The translations under genes were made by a program, and so were the position numbers. This document shows, piece after piece, positions 25,130-33,094 of a stretch of 46,698 nt of DNA. How positions within the stretch are numbered: position 1 is the first letter of the stretch; each line of letters opens with the position of its first letter. The stretch is from assembly GCA_028284775.1 (NCBI GenBank), contig JANQRB010000019.1, positions 1 through 46,698 on the forward strand. Reading direction: 5' to 3'. This DNA is from Candidatus Kapaibacterium sp. (GTDB lineage Bacteria > Bacteroidota > Ignavibacteria > Kapaibacteriales > UBA7675). The notes beneath the pieces are model-generated. The model did no database searches and was not told the origin of the DNA. It was given only the letters and a program-made list of their open reading frames with translations.

Positions 25130-25646
25130 ACCGCAAAAAGACAAAAGTCATCGACAATCACAAGCTGTATCAGTCTGTCCGCCGGGCTTATCTGCCAATC
25201 AGCTTGAAGGAATCGCCGTAAAACCATTGAAACAACAGCAAAGAAATCTCGCTTGCTTCAGGCCTTTTGCGATCCCGCGATTACTAAGACGCTTATTTTC
25301 GCCGGCCGGGAATTTTTTGTTGACAATTCGACAAAAGAGATGTACTTTTAGCCTGGCTTTTTAAGATATCTTAGCCTCCCTGCGAGACTAAATTCGAATG
25401 AAAGCCCCTTCGGGATTCGTAAAGCAGCATTACAATCCCTGAACTTTTCAAAACATATCTCTTGAGTTAACAAACGTGTAAATCTTGATCGGGTCGATCC
25501 CTGTCGTGGTGAATCAGTGCGTATCGCAACGATGTCGTCGCGCTCTGTCCCTTCCAAGATTTCATTAAACTCGCAGATCCATAGTCTTTAACGAACAGGC
25601 CGGTACATCACGTAGCCGGCTAAAGGGTTTTTTGCCCCTTGCGTTA
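25130..25646. other. Divergent xerC/ftsQ intergenic region and ftsQ leader
   Basis: About 520 bases without a gene. A plus-strand promoter is seen at 25319-25350, leaving an untranslated leader of about 290 bases before ftsQ. The end of the leader holds a hairpin (GCCGGTAC with GTAGCCGGC, near 25598-25620) and an AAGGG/CCCTT hairpin with a T-rich loop directly before the start. These could be an attenuator, but no uridine tract follows a strong stem, so I leave the role open. Confidence 0.45.
25319..25350 (+). promoter_or_regulatory. Promoter of the ftsQAZ cluster
   Basis: TTGACA at 25320-25325, a perfect -35 hexamer, is followed after 17 bases by TACTTT at 25343-25348. The same stretch reads GTTG-N20-TACTTTTA, close to the Bacteroidota -33/-7 pattern. 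Start of transcription would be near 25355. Confidence 0.6.
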
Positions 25647-26402
25647 ATGATGGAGCAAGAGAGCCGCGTGAAAGATAATCGCCCCTTCTCGTATACCGTA
25701 CTCGTGATTGCCGTCATTGCGATCGTCCTAATAGTGATGGCGGCGGAACAATGGCGGCAACGACAGATTATCAAGAGTATTAACATACGCGGCTTATCCT
25801 TTGTCGAAGAAGGCGAGATTCTTGACCTGGCCGCAATACCGCTTGATTCGCTGCGGGTGGCCGATCTTGACTTGCACGATGTTAAACGGCGCGTCGAGCG
25901 CCATCCATTCGTGAAGCTCGCAGCCGCTTCGCACAGCGGCGCCAATAAAATCGATGTACGCATCGACGAGCGCATTCCGTCCGCCTATCTGATAACACGC
26001 GGCAATGAGCTCAGCTTCGTTGACGAGGAGGGCACTATACTCGATTTTCGCTTCACGGCGCAGCCCTTTGACCTACCGTTGTTGACAGGCTTTTTCCGGC
26101 GCGGCGCGCTGGACAGTCTTGCGATCCGGCAGGCCCTAAAAGTGGTGGGGCATCTGCGGAATGGTGACAATTTGTTGTATCGCAACATTTCGGAGCTGCG
26201 CCTCGAGGCCGGACGAACGCTGACCTTAATTACAACCGACGGCGGCACTCCGATCCTTTGCGGAGATGCCGGCAGTTGTATTTCAAAGGTGGAAAAATTT
26301 TTTTCGATGTGGAATGACGTGAAGGCGCGGGCGCTTATCCCCTTACTGCGATACATCGATTTGCGATGGGATAATCAGATAGTAGTTAAATCCCGCCCCT
26401 GA
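25647..26402 (+). CDS. ftsQ: Cell division protein FtsQ/DivIB
   Basis: A bitopic division protein that links the late divisome (FtsB/L, FtsW/I) and regulates septal wall synthesis. The 251-residue protein has a short cytoplasmic tail, one membrane helix (YTVLVIAVIAIVLIVMAAEQW) and the POTRA domain IIKSINIRGLSFVEEGEILDL, followed by the FtsQ beta domain with VKRRVERHPFVKLAAAS and IDVRIDERIPSAYL. ATG at 25647 (or the adjacent one at 25650) is chosen over the upstream TTG. It stops 61 bases before the ftsA start, and the three division genes run in one direction. No murC, murG or ddl precedes it. Confidence 0.88.
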   Translation: MMEQESRVKDNRPFSYTVLVIAVIAIVLIVMAAEQWRQRQIIKSINIRGLSFVEEGEILDLAAIPLDSLRVADLDLHDVKRRVERHPFVKLAAASHSGANKIDVRIDERIPSAYLITRGNELSFVDEEGTILDFRFTAQPFDLPLLTGFFRRGALDSLAIRQALKVVGHLRNGDNLLYRNISELRLEAGRTLTLITTDGGTPILCGDAGSCISKVEKFFSMWNDVKARALIPLLRYIDLRWDNQIVVKSRP

Positions 26403-26463
26403 ATTGGATACAGTACGTGAGACGCAAGGGCAAAGCTTGTTAATCAGCCGAAAGGCCGGAGTA

Positions 26464-27798
26464 ATGAATATACTGAAAGCGCGAAATACAGGACAGGATG
26501 CCGTTGTAAACGGCAACGACAAGCAAGGCGGAAATTCCTTAATTGTCGGTCTGGACATTGGCACGACCAAAGTATGCTGTATCGTAGCCGAGCCCGGCGA
26601 AGATGGTCAATCGATCACGGTACTGGGCGTCGGGCAGAGTGCGAGTGAGGGCTTGAATCGCGGCGTTGTCGTTAATATCGAAAAGACCGTACGCGCCATT
26701 CAGCAGGCCGTCCGGCAGGCTGAGCAGCAGGCCGGCATCGACGTCGGCGAAGTCATCGTCGGTATTGCCGGTGATCACATTCAGTCCATCCAGGCTACGG
26801 GAATCGTGGCGATCTCCAATCCGGACCGTGACATAACCCGGCAGGATGTCGCGCGCCTGATTGAAGACACGAAAAAAATCGCAATTCCTTCGGACCGTAA
26901 AATTTTGCACGTCATTCCGCAGGACTTCATCATCGATGGTCAGGATGGCATCAGTGATCCGGTCGGGATGAGCGGAATCCGGATGGAAGGTAATGTTCAC
27001 GTGGTGACAGGACTGGTGACGGCCCTGCAGAACATCTATCGTTGTGTCGAGCGAGCAGGATTCCACGTCCGCGATCTGGTGCTGGAACCGCTGGCCTCCG
27101 CCTTTGCCGTCTTCGATCCCGAGGAGCGCGAAGTCGGTGTGGCTCTGATCGACATCGGCGGCGGCACGACGGATATTGCTGTCTTCGAAGGCGGCATCAT
27201 TCGGCACACAGCAATCATCGGTATTGCCGGACGGCAGGTGACGGAAGACATTCGCCGCGGCCTCGGCATCATCGGTTCACAGGCCGAACGAATTAAGAAA
27301 GAATACGGCCACGCCTATGTCGACGGCATAATGCAGGACGAGATCTTTATGATTCCCGGCGTTGGCGGCCGCAAGCCGATGGAAGTGAGCAAGAGTCTCC
27401 TTTGCCAGATCATTCAACCGCGTGTCGAGGAAATTCTGGAATTCGTCTATGCCGAGTTAAAGCGGTCGGGTTTCCTCAATCACCTGTCGGCGGGTATCGT
27501 TCTGACCGGTGGCGGATCATTGATGCGCGGCGTCAGCGAATTGGCGCAGGACATATTCGGAATGCCTGTTAAGATCGGGATACCGGCCGGCTTCGGTAAT
27601 GAGGGCCTGGCGCCTGAAGTTGAAAATCCGCAGTATGCTACGGGAATGGGCCTGATCCGTTATGCACTCAATCGCTCGTACTTTGATGTACAGTCGCAAC
27701 AAGTACCGGTGACGGCCGGTACGGCCGGTACGGCCGGTGACGGCGCCGAGAAGTCGACGGTGCTCGATCGTGTCCGGTCATTCTTCCACGAGTTATGA
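26464..27798 (+). CDS. ftsA: Cell division protein FtsA
   Basis: The actin-like protein that tethers FtsZ to the membrane. The 444-residue protein has phosphate-1 motif IVGLDIGTTKVCCIVAE, the 1C domain unique to FtsA, VALIDIGGGTTDIAVFEGG (phosphate 2) and the adenosine motif IVLTGGGSLMRGVSELA. The C-terminal STVLDRVRSFFHEL is the amphipathic membrane-targeting helix. Between core and helix lies a linker with three Thr-Ala-Gly units coded by a perfect 9-base triplet repeat. ATG at 26464 is preceded by GGAG; the longer TTG-started frame overlaps nothing useful. Neighbours are ftsQ and ftsZ. Confidence 0.95.
   Translation: MNILKARNTGQDAVVNGNDKQGGNSLIVGLDIGTTKVCCIVAEPGEDGQSITVLGVGQSASEGLNRGVVVNIEKTVRAIQQAVRQAEQQAGIDVGEVIVGIAGDHIQSIQATGIVAISNPDRDITRQDVARLIEDTKKIAIPSDRKILHVIPQDFIIDGQDGISDPVGMSGIRMEGNVHVVTGLVTALQNIYRCVERAGFHVRDLVLEPLASAFAVFDPEEREVGVALIDIGGGTTDIAVFEGGIIRHTAIIGIAGRQVTEDIRRGLGIIGSQAERIKKEYGHAYVDGIMQDEIFMIPGVGGRKPMEVSKSLLCQIIQPRVEEILEFVYAELKRSGFLNHLSAGIVLTGGGSLMRGVSELAQDIFGMPVKIGIPAGFGNEGLAPEVENPQYATGMGLIRYALNRSYFDVQSQQVPVTAGTAGTAGDGAEKSTVLDRVRSFFHEL
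27712..27738 (+). repeat. Three perfect 9-base repeats inside ftsA
   Basis: ACGGCCGGT is repeated three times without a mismatch at 27712-27738, coding Thr-Ala-Gly three times in the linker before the membrane helix. Gain or loss of a unit would keep the frame and only change linker length. Confidence 0.85.
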
Positions 27799-27892
27799 AA
27801 CTATGATGCGGCGGGCCGTTGGTACCGGTACGCCGTTGCGAAAAAGTAAGTAATGTGCAGCAAAAAAATACAACAATTAATGCCCACCATTC

Positions 27893-27908
27893 AGAGGAAG
27901 AGGACGTG
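27893..27908 (+). promoter_or_regulatory. Shine-Dalgarno and GTG start of ftsZ
   Basis: AGAGGA at 27893-27898 lies seven bases before GTG at 27906. An upstream GTG at 27855 in the same frame has no such site, and translation from 27906 gives the N-terminus expected from related FtsZ proteins. Confidence 0.65.
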
Positions 27909-29276
27909 ATTGAGCTTGATACCTCCATTAGTCAGGGTGCAAAAATTCGTGTTATCGGCATTGGCGGCGGCGGCGGCAATGCGATAAACAGTATGATTAA
28001 CCGTGGATTGAGCGGTGTTGACTTTATCGCGGCCAACACGGACATGCAGGCCCTTTCCAACAATCTGGCGCCCATCAAAGTGCAGGTTGGTACGGACTCG
28101 ACGCGCGGATTAGGCGCCGGCGCCGACCCGTCGGTCGGAAGCGCGGCAATCCAGGAAAGCGGTGACGAAATTCGTGAAGCGCTGAGCGGCAGCGACATGA
28201 TTTTTCTCACGGCGGGAATGGGCGGCGGCACCGGAACCGGCGGTGCTCCCGTACTGGCGCAAATCGGCAAGGAGCAGGGCGCACTGGTAGTCGCGATTGT
28301 CACCAAGCCTTTTCAGTGGGAAGGCGGCAAGCGTAGTAACGTTGCGGATGCAGGTATCGAGGAACTGCGCAAACACGTCGACGCGCTGATCGTGATTCCC
28401 AACCAGAAGTTGATGACGATCATCGACAAACATACGTCCTTTAAAGACGCCTTTCAGAAAGTCGACAACGTGCTCCACGACGCTACGCGGGGGATCGCCG
28501 ATATCATTTCCGGTCATGGCTATATCAATGTCGATTTTGCCGATGTGCGCACGATTATGAGCGGCACCGGCGACGCGCTGATGGGCACCGGCACCGCTCA
28601 GGGCGAGCATCGTGCCGTCGAAGCGGCGCAGAACGCCATCTCATCGCCCCTGCTGGACGGCGTTTCGATTAAAGGAGCCAGAGGCGTATTGGTTAACATT
28701 ACCGGCAGCTCGGATATGACAATGTTCGAGATCGGCGAAGCGATTTCGGTTATCGAGAATGCCGCCGGCAGCGATGTTAATCTTATTCACGGGATTGTCT
28801 TTGATGAAGATCTCGACGACAAAATGATGATAACGGTTGTCGCCACCGGTTTTCGGCGCGAGACAAACGGTAAAGCCGTTGTGAAGGCGAACGGTCGCCG
28901 GCAGGAACAAGCCGTCGAGCAGACACAGGTCGAACAGCCGGTACAGGCGGCGAGCGAGGCGGCAACGCAGCAGATGCCAGCGGCGGCAAGCGCCGGCAGT
29001 CCACGCACCGTCTATTCCTACGACGGCAATGGGCAAGCTAAGTCCAAGGTCCGCACCATTCCGGTTAACAGTCCTTCGGGCGTCCAGGAGCTCCAGAAGT
29101 ACGATGAGCCGGCCTATCAGCGCCGCAACCCGGGCGGCGCCATTCGTATCAATAACGGCGGCTATACACCGGCGAATTCTGCCGCTGCGTCCCGTGAGTC
29201 TGGCGAGGAGCAATCCGACCAGGAGCGCCCGGTTACTCGCGAAAAACCGGCCTTCCTGCGCAAGATTATGGACTGA
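27906..29276 (+). CDS. ftsZ: Cell division GTPase FtsZ
   Basis: The tubulin homologue that forms the division ring. From the GTG at 27906 it has 456 residues: IRVIGIGGGGGNAINSM (nucleotide loop T1), FIAANTDMQAL, the tubulin signature GGGTGTGGAPVLA, and the T7 loop VDFADVRTIM with the catalytic aspartate. After the core comes a variable linker of about 130 residues rich in Gln, Ala and Ser, then the conserved C-terminal peptide REKPAFLRKIMD that binds FtsA. Starting at the upstream GTG 27855 or TTG 27819 would add 17 or 29 residues. It ends the ftsQAZ unit before a strong terminator. Confidence 0.97.
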   Translation: MIELDTSISQGAKIRVIGIGGGGGNAINSMINRGLSGVDFIAANTDMQALSNNLAPIKVQVGTDSTRGLGAGADPSVGSAAIQESGDEIREALSGSDMIFLTAGMGGGTGTGGAPVLAQIGKEQGALVVAIVTKPFQWEGGKRSNVADAGIEELRKHVDALIVIPNQKLMTIIDKHTSFKDAFQKVDNVLHDATRGIADIISGHGYINVDFADVRTIMSGTGDALMGTGTAQGEHRAVEAAQNAISSPLLDGVSIKGARGVLVNITGSSDMTMFEIGEAISVIENAAGSDVNLIHGIVFDEDLDDKMMITVVATGFRRETNGKAVVKANGRRQEQAVEQTQVEQPVQAASEAATQQMPAAASAGSPRTVYSYDGNGQAKSKVRTIPVNSPSGVQELQKYDEPAYQRRNPGGAIRINNGGYTPANSAAASRESGEEQSDQERPVTREKPAFLRKIMD

Positions 29277-29308
29277 TGTCCGTCAGAACAATTATTCGAA
29301 ACAAAGCA

Positions 29309-29348
29309 CAAAAAACGGCATTGTCATTCTGGAATGGCAATGCCGTTT
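29309..29348. terminator. Bidirectional terminator between ftsZ and the GlmU-like gene
   Basis: A 16-pair stem (29313-29328 with 29333-29348, one G-U pair, four-base loop CTGG). T residues end the stem on the plus strand, and the A run at 29309-29315 gives a T run on the minus strand. It lies between two convergent genes and can serve both. Confidence 0.88.
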
Positions 29349-29386
29349 GCGGTAAAGGGCGTTCTTTCTAGGGACGACTACCGTGT

Positions 29387-30658
29387 TTACTTGATCACGT
29401 CTTCGTATTCCTTGCGCATCAGCACTTCTTCCGGCTGGCTGAGGATTTTTCCGCGTCGACCCATCACTGTTTTTGCCAGGGTCAGTGCTTTTTCGATTCG
29501 AAAGCTGGCAAGATCCTGTCGGCAGCCCCAGGAGAAACTGGGTAAGAAACTCTTGCAATAGCCCGGCCCGAAAACATTGGCGCTGATGCCGACCACCGCT
29601 CCGGAATTAAACATCGTGTTAATGCCGCTCTTGCTGTGATCGCCGCAGAGTAATCCTAGAAACATCCGGCCGGTATTGATGCTGCCCTGCGGAAGCCGCA
29701 CGCTGATCGAACCATAGTTGTTTTTCAGATCCGAAGTGTTGCTGTCTGCTCCGAGGTTGACCCACTCGCTGATAAAGGAGTGCCCTAAAAATCCTTCGTG
29801 CTGTTTATTGGCATAGGACTGGATAATGGAGTTTTCGACTTCGCCGCCGACCTTGCACATCTCGCCTATGCTGGTGTCGCCGTAGATTTTGGCGGCGACT
29901 TTAATCGTGCTGTCATTGCCGATAGCGCATGGACCTATCAGCGTACTGTGGGCCATGATTCGCACATTGTCGCCGATTATGACCGGACCTTCACGTGCAT
30001 CGATACACACAAAGGGATCGATCCGGACATTGCTGCCGACTGTAATGTTCGCCTGCTCCAGGGCGCAGACCTGCGGCCCATTCAGAGCGGGGTGCCTCGG
30101 TGTAGGGGATAAATACCGCGCGTCCTGTCTGATAGCCTCGCCGTTTAAATCGAGAGCATCCCAAAGGTAGCCTAATTTCTGTACCGGCACCGGAATGGTG
30201 GCGGCAGCCTGATATGCCGGTCCGTCGAGATCGCAGAGCCGGTCAAGATCAGCGGTGAAGGATTCGGCCTCGAATGCTGCGGCAGAGACAAAAGCGCCGA
30301 AGATGTCGCCATTGTCGGCAAAGCGGACACTGCTGGATAGTTCGCTGGCAGAGCGTGCCGATTGGTAGGCTTTTTCCAGCGCGCCGAACAGTTCGCCTGA
30401 AGGCAGAACATCGGCCCGCAACACCAGAATATCACCTTCCGGCACTCTGGCGTCCGATGCTTGGAAGCGGGTGAGAAACGACGATAGCTGGAGCGCCCGG
30501 CCGTGGAAGAGCAACGCAGCCCCCGGGTAGCTTCTTTGGACTTTCTCGAAGAGACGCAAGGCACCGCAGCGCAGCTCCCACAAAGGATGCATCAGCGCAA
30601 AGGGGTAAAACTGCAGCGCCGAAGGGGGTTCATAAATTACGATGTATTTGATTTGCAT
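29387..30658 (-). CDS. GlmU-like sugar nucleotidyltransferase / acyltransferase
   Basis: A 423-residue protein of the GlmU-like family of the Bacteroidota group. The N-terminal half (IVIYEPPSALQFYPFALMHPLWELRCG) is the divergent NTP-transferase domain, in which the classic GlmU loop LAAGxGTRM is not seen. The C-terminal half is a left-handed beta-helix of hexapeptide repeats: NITVGSNVRIDPFVCIDA, GPVIIGDNVRIMAHSTLIG, GEMCKVGGEVENSIIQ, KQHEGFLGHSFISEWVNLGA. GlmU makes UDP-N-acetylglucosamine, but in this branch the substrate is unproven. ATG at 30658 is used rather than TTG at 30667. It is the last of the minus-strand run pyrG, FKBP, this gene. Confidence 0.82.
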   Translation of the reverse strand: MQIKYIVIYEPPSALQFYPFALMHPLWELRCGALRLFEKVQRSYPGAALLFHGRALQLSSFLTRFQASDARVPEGDILVLRADVLPSGELFGALEKAYQSARSASELSSSVRFADNGDIFGAFVSAAAFEAESFTADLDRLCDLDGPAYQAAATIPVPVQKLGYLWDALDLNGEAIRQDARYLSPTPRHPALNGPQVCALEQANITVGSNVRIDPFVCIDAREGPVIIGDNVRIMAHSTLIGPCAIGNDSTIKVAAKIYGDTSIGEMCKVGGEVENSIIQSYANKQHEGFLGHSFISEWVNLGADSNTSDLKNNYGSISVRLPQGSINTGRMFLGLLCGDHSKSGINTMFNSGAVVGISANVFGPGYCKSFLPSFSWGCRQDLASFRIEKALTLAKTVMGRRGKILSQPEEVLMRKEYEDVIK

Positions 30659-30754
30659 TAGGGGCAATCCATGCAGTTGATAGTCTGCTCATATACAAAG
30701 ACGGGGACGCCGGAGGTATACCTGATTGAATCTTGACGCCTGCACTCATCGTGA

Positions 30755-31261
30755 TTAGCGAACCTCAACCAGCTCAACTTCAAAATAGAGCGTCGTACCG
30801 GGTGGAATGATCTTGCCGAAGCCTTTGTCGCCGTAGGCCAGCTGCGGCGGAATAATCAGGAGTCGTTTGCCTCCGACCTGCATGCCGGGAATTCCTTCAT
30901 CCCAGCCTTTGATCACCTGTCCGCTGCCAAGTTTGAAATGGAATGGACGCCCTTTGTTGTGCGAGCTGTCGAAGATGCGTCCGTCGTGGAATCGGCCGGT
31001 GTATTGCACGAATACCTGTGCGCCGGCGCTGGCCAGCCGGCCTTTGCCTTTTCGCAGCTCGACATAGCGCAGTCCCGAAGCCGTTTCGATCGTATCCAGC
31101 CTGGACGCTTCGGTGGAATCGGAAATACCGGAGGCCGGCTTAGGCTCGTTGGGCTGCAATTGCCGCGACTCCTCGGAAGTTGCTTTATCGGAGACGCCCT
31201 GCGACGGAATCGCCACCAGCAGCACAAGCAGGCCGGTGACAATGTTGGCTATGCGAATCAT
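30755..31261 (-). CDS. Exported FKBP-type peptidyl-prolyl isomerase
   Basis: A 168-residue folding helper. It has a signal peptide (MIRIANIVTGLLVLLVAIPSQG), a Ser/Glu/Pro-rich linker of about 35 residues and one FKBP domain: LRYVELRKGKGR, VFVQYTGRFHDGRIFDSSH, FKLGSGQVIKGWDEGIPGMQVGGKR, IPPQLAYGDKG, IIPPGTTLYFEVELVEV. All residues of the proline-binding pocket (YTG, FDSS, VIKGWDEG) are there, so it should be active in the periplasm. AGAGG seven bases before the ATG supports the start. It sits between pyrG and the GlmU-like gene. Confidence 0.93.
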   Translation of the reverse strand: MIRIANIVTGLLVLLVAIPSQGVSDKATSEESRQLQPNEPKPASGISDSTEASRLDTIETASGLRYVELRKGKGRLASAGAQVFVQYTGRFHDGRIFDSSHNKGRPFHFKLGSGQVIKGWDEGIPGMQVGGKRLLIIPPQLAYGDKGFGKIIPPGTTLYFEVELVEVR

Positions 31262-31381
31262 ATTCTACCTCTTGCTGATTACAGAGGCACAAAACGCCGC
31301 AATGGAACAGATGTTGTGCAAGCTCAGCAATTTGTCCGTTTAACGCAAGGGAGAAAACGAAAGGAGCGCAACAATGGCCGA

Positions 31382-32989
31382 CTAAGACTCTTCCTTAAAA
31401 GCGATTGCCGCCTTGATGAAATTAATAAAGAGGGGATGGCCCTTCACTGCATGTGACTCGAACTCGGGATGGAACTGCGAGCCGACAAACCAGGGATGAT
31501 CGCGTAACTCGATCATTTCCACCAGGCGGTTATCGGGCGAGATTCCACTGATTATCATGCCTTTGTCTTCCAGCATGTCACGGTATTCATTGTTAACTTC
31601 GTAGCGGTGACGATGGCGCTCATGAACGATATCCTTGCGATATGCCTCGCGCGCTTTGGATCGGGGGCGCAGTCTGCAGGGATATGCTCCGAGGCGCATT
31701 GTGCCTCCTTTGTTAACAATGCCCTGCTGGTCGGGCATCAGGTCGATGACATTTTCATCCGTGCGCGCAAATTCGCCGGAGTTGGCATTCTTTAATCCGC
31801 AGACATTGCGCGCATACTCGATTACCGCGCATTGCATTCCAAGGCAAATTCCCAGGAAAGGGATCTTCTGTTCGCGGACATGCCTGATGGCGTTTATTTT
31901 GCCTTCAACGCCGCGCGTACCAAAGCCGGGCGCGACCAACAAGCCGTGGATTCCCTGCATGAGTTCCGGGCCATTCTCTTCACTGATCTGCTCGCTGTCG
32001 ATCCACTGGATCTGCGGGACAACATTGGCGACGGCGCCCGCATGGGTGATCGATTCGATGATGCTCTTGTAGGCATCGCGGTATTGCGTGTACTTGCCTA
32101 CGAAGCCGATCCTGACTTCATCCGAAGGATTTTTAACTCTTTGGACGAAACGCGTCCAGTTCGACATCTTAGGTTTTTCAGATTCAAGACCAAGTTTCCG
32201 GCAGACAATTTCATCGAGGCTGCGTCGACGAAACGCCAGCGGTACTTCATAGATTGTCTCAACGTCGAGGGCTTCGATCACAGAATCTTCGGCAACATTG
32301 CAAAACAAGGCAATCTTGGAGCGGATGTCTTTGTTAAGTTTATACTCGGAGCGGCATAGCAGGATGTCGGGCTGCACGCCGTATTCCATCAGCGTTTTAA
32401 CGGAATGTTGGGTCGGCTTGGTTTTTAATTCGCCTGCCGACTTGATGAAAGGGACGTAGGTAAGGTGAATGTTAAGTGTATTGGCGCGCCCGCGCTCGAG
32501 GCAAATCTGCCGATCAGCTTCCAGGAATGGCAGGGACTCGATGTCGCCGACGGTACCGCCAACCTCAATGATGACAACATCGTACTTGCCGTCAAAGGTC
32601 GTCATCCGCCGTTTAATTTCATCGGTGATATGCGGGATTACCTGTACCGTTTTGCCAAGGTACTTGCCCTGACGTTCCTTGTTGATTACTTCGTAATAAA
32701 TCTGGCCCGTGGTTGCATTGTTTTCCTTGCTGAGCGAAATGTTTAAAAAGCGCTCGTAATGCCCCAGATCCAGATCAGTTTCAGCGCCGTCGTTCGTCAC
32801 ATAAACTTCGCCGTGTTGAAACGGATTCATCGTGCCGGGATCGACGTTAATATAGGGGTCGAATTTGGCGATCGTCACGGAGTGCCCGCGTTCCTTCAGC
32901 AGCAAACCGAGCGAGGCCGATGCGATGCCCTTGCCGAGAGAGGAAAGAACGCCACCGGTAATGAAAATGTACTTGGTATTTGTTCCCAA
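31382..32989 (-). CDS. pyrG: CTP synthase
   Basis: Makes CTP from UTP, ATP and glutamine. The 535-residue protein has the synthase domain ([44 protein letters not shown]) and a class I glutaminase domain with the nucleophile Cys in [18 protein letters not shown] and the His/Glu pair in QFHPEFES. The start is TTG at 32989: GGAG (complement of 32997-33000) is seven bases upstream and no ATG is near. The protein begins [13 protein letters not shown], as expected for the family. The downstream neighbours are the FKBP and GlmU-like genes; pyrF is elsewhere in the window. Confidence 0.97.
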   Translation of the reverse strand: MGTNTKYIFITGGVLSSLGKGIASASLGLLLKERGHSVTIAKFDPYINVDPGTMNPFQHGEVYVTNDGAETDLDLGHYERFLNISLSKENNATTGQIYYEVINKERQGKYLGKTVQVIPHITDEIKRRMTTFDGKYDVVIIEVGGTVGDIESLPFLEADRQICLERGRANTLNIHLTYVPFIKSAGELKTKPTQHSVKTLMEYGVQPDILLCRSEYKLNKDIRSKIALFCNVAEDSVIEALDVETIYEVPLAFRRRSLDEIVCRKLGLESEKPKMSNWTRFVQRVKNPSDEVRIGFVGKYTQYRDAYKSIIESITHAGAVANVVPQIQWIDSEQISEENGPELMQGIHGLLVAPGFGTRGVEGKINAIRHVREQKIPFLGICLGMQCAVIEYARNVCGLKNANSGEFARTDENVIDLMPDQQGIVNKGGTMRLGAYPCRLRPRSKAREAYRKDIVHERHRHRYEVNNEYRDMLEDKGMIISGISPDNRLVEMIELRDHPWFVGSQFHPEFESHAVKGHPLFINFIKAAIAFKEES

Positions 32990-33094
32990 CAGATAGCTCC
33001 GGGCTGGTTGTACAGGAATTACATGGAGACGAATTCGGAAGACTTACACGAAAATTCAAAGCGACAAAGATAGGAATTTTTTGCATTTGCGGCC

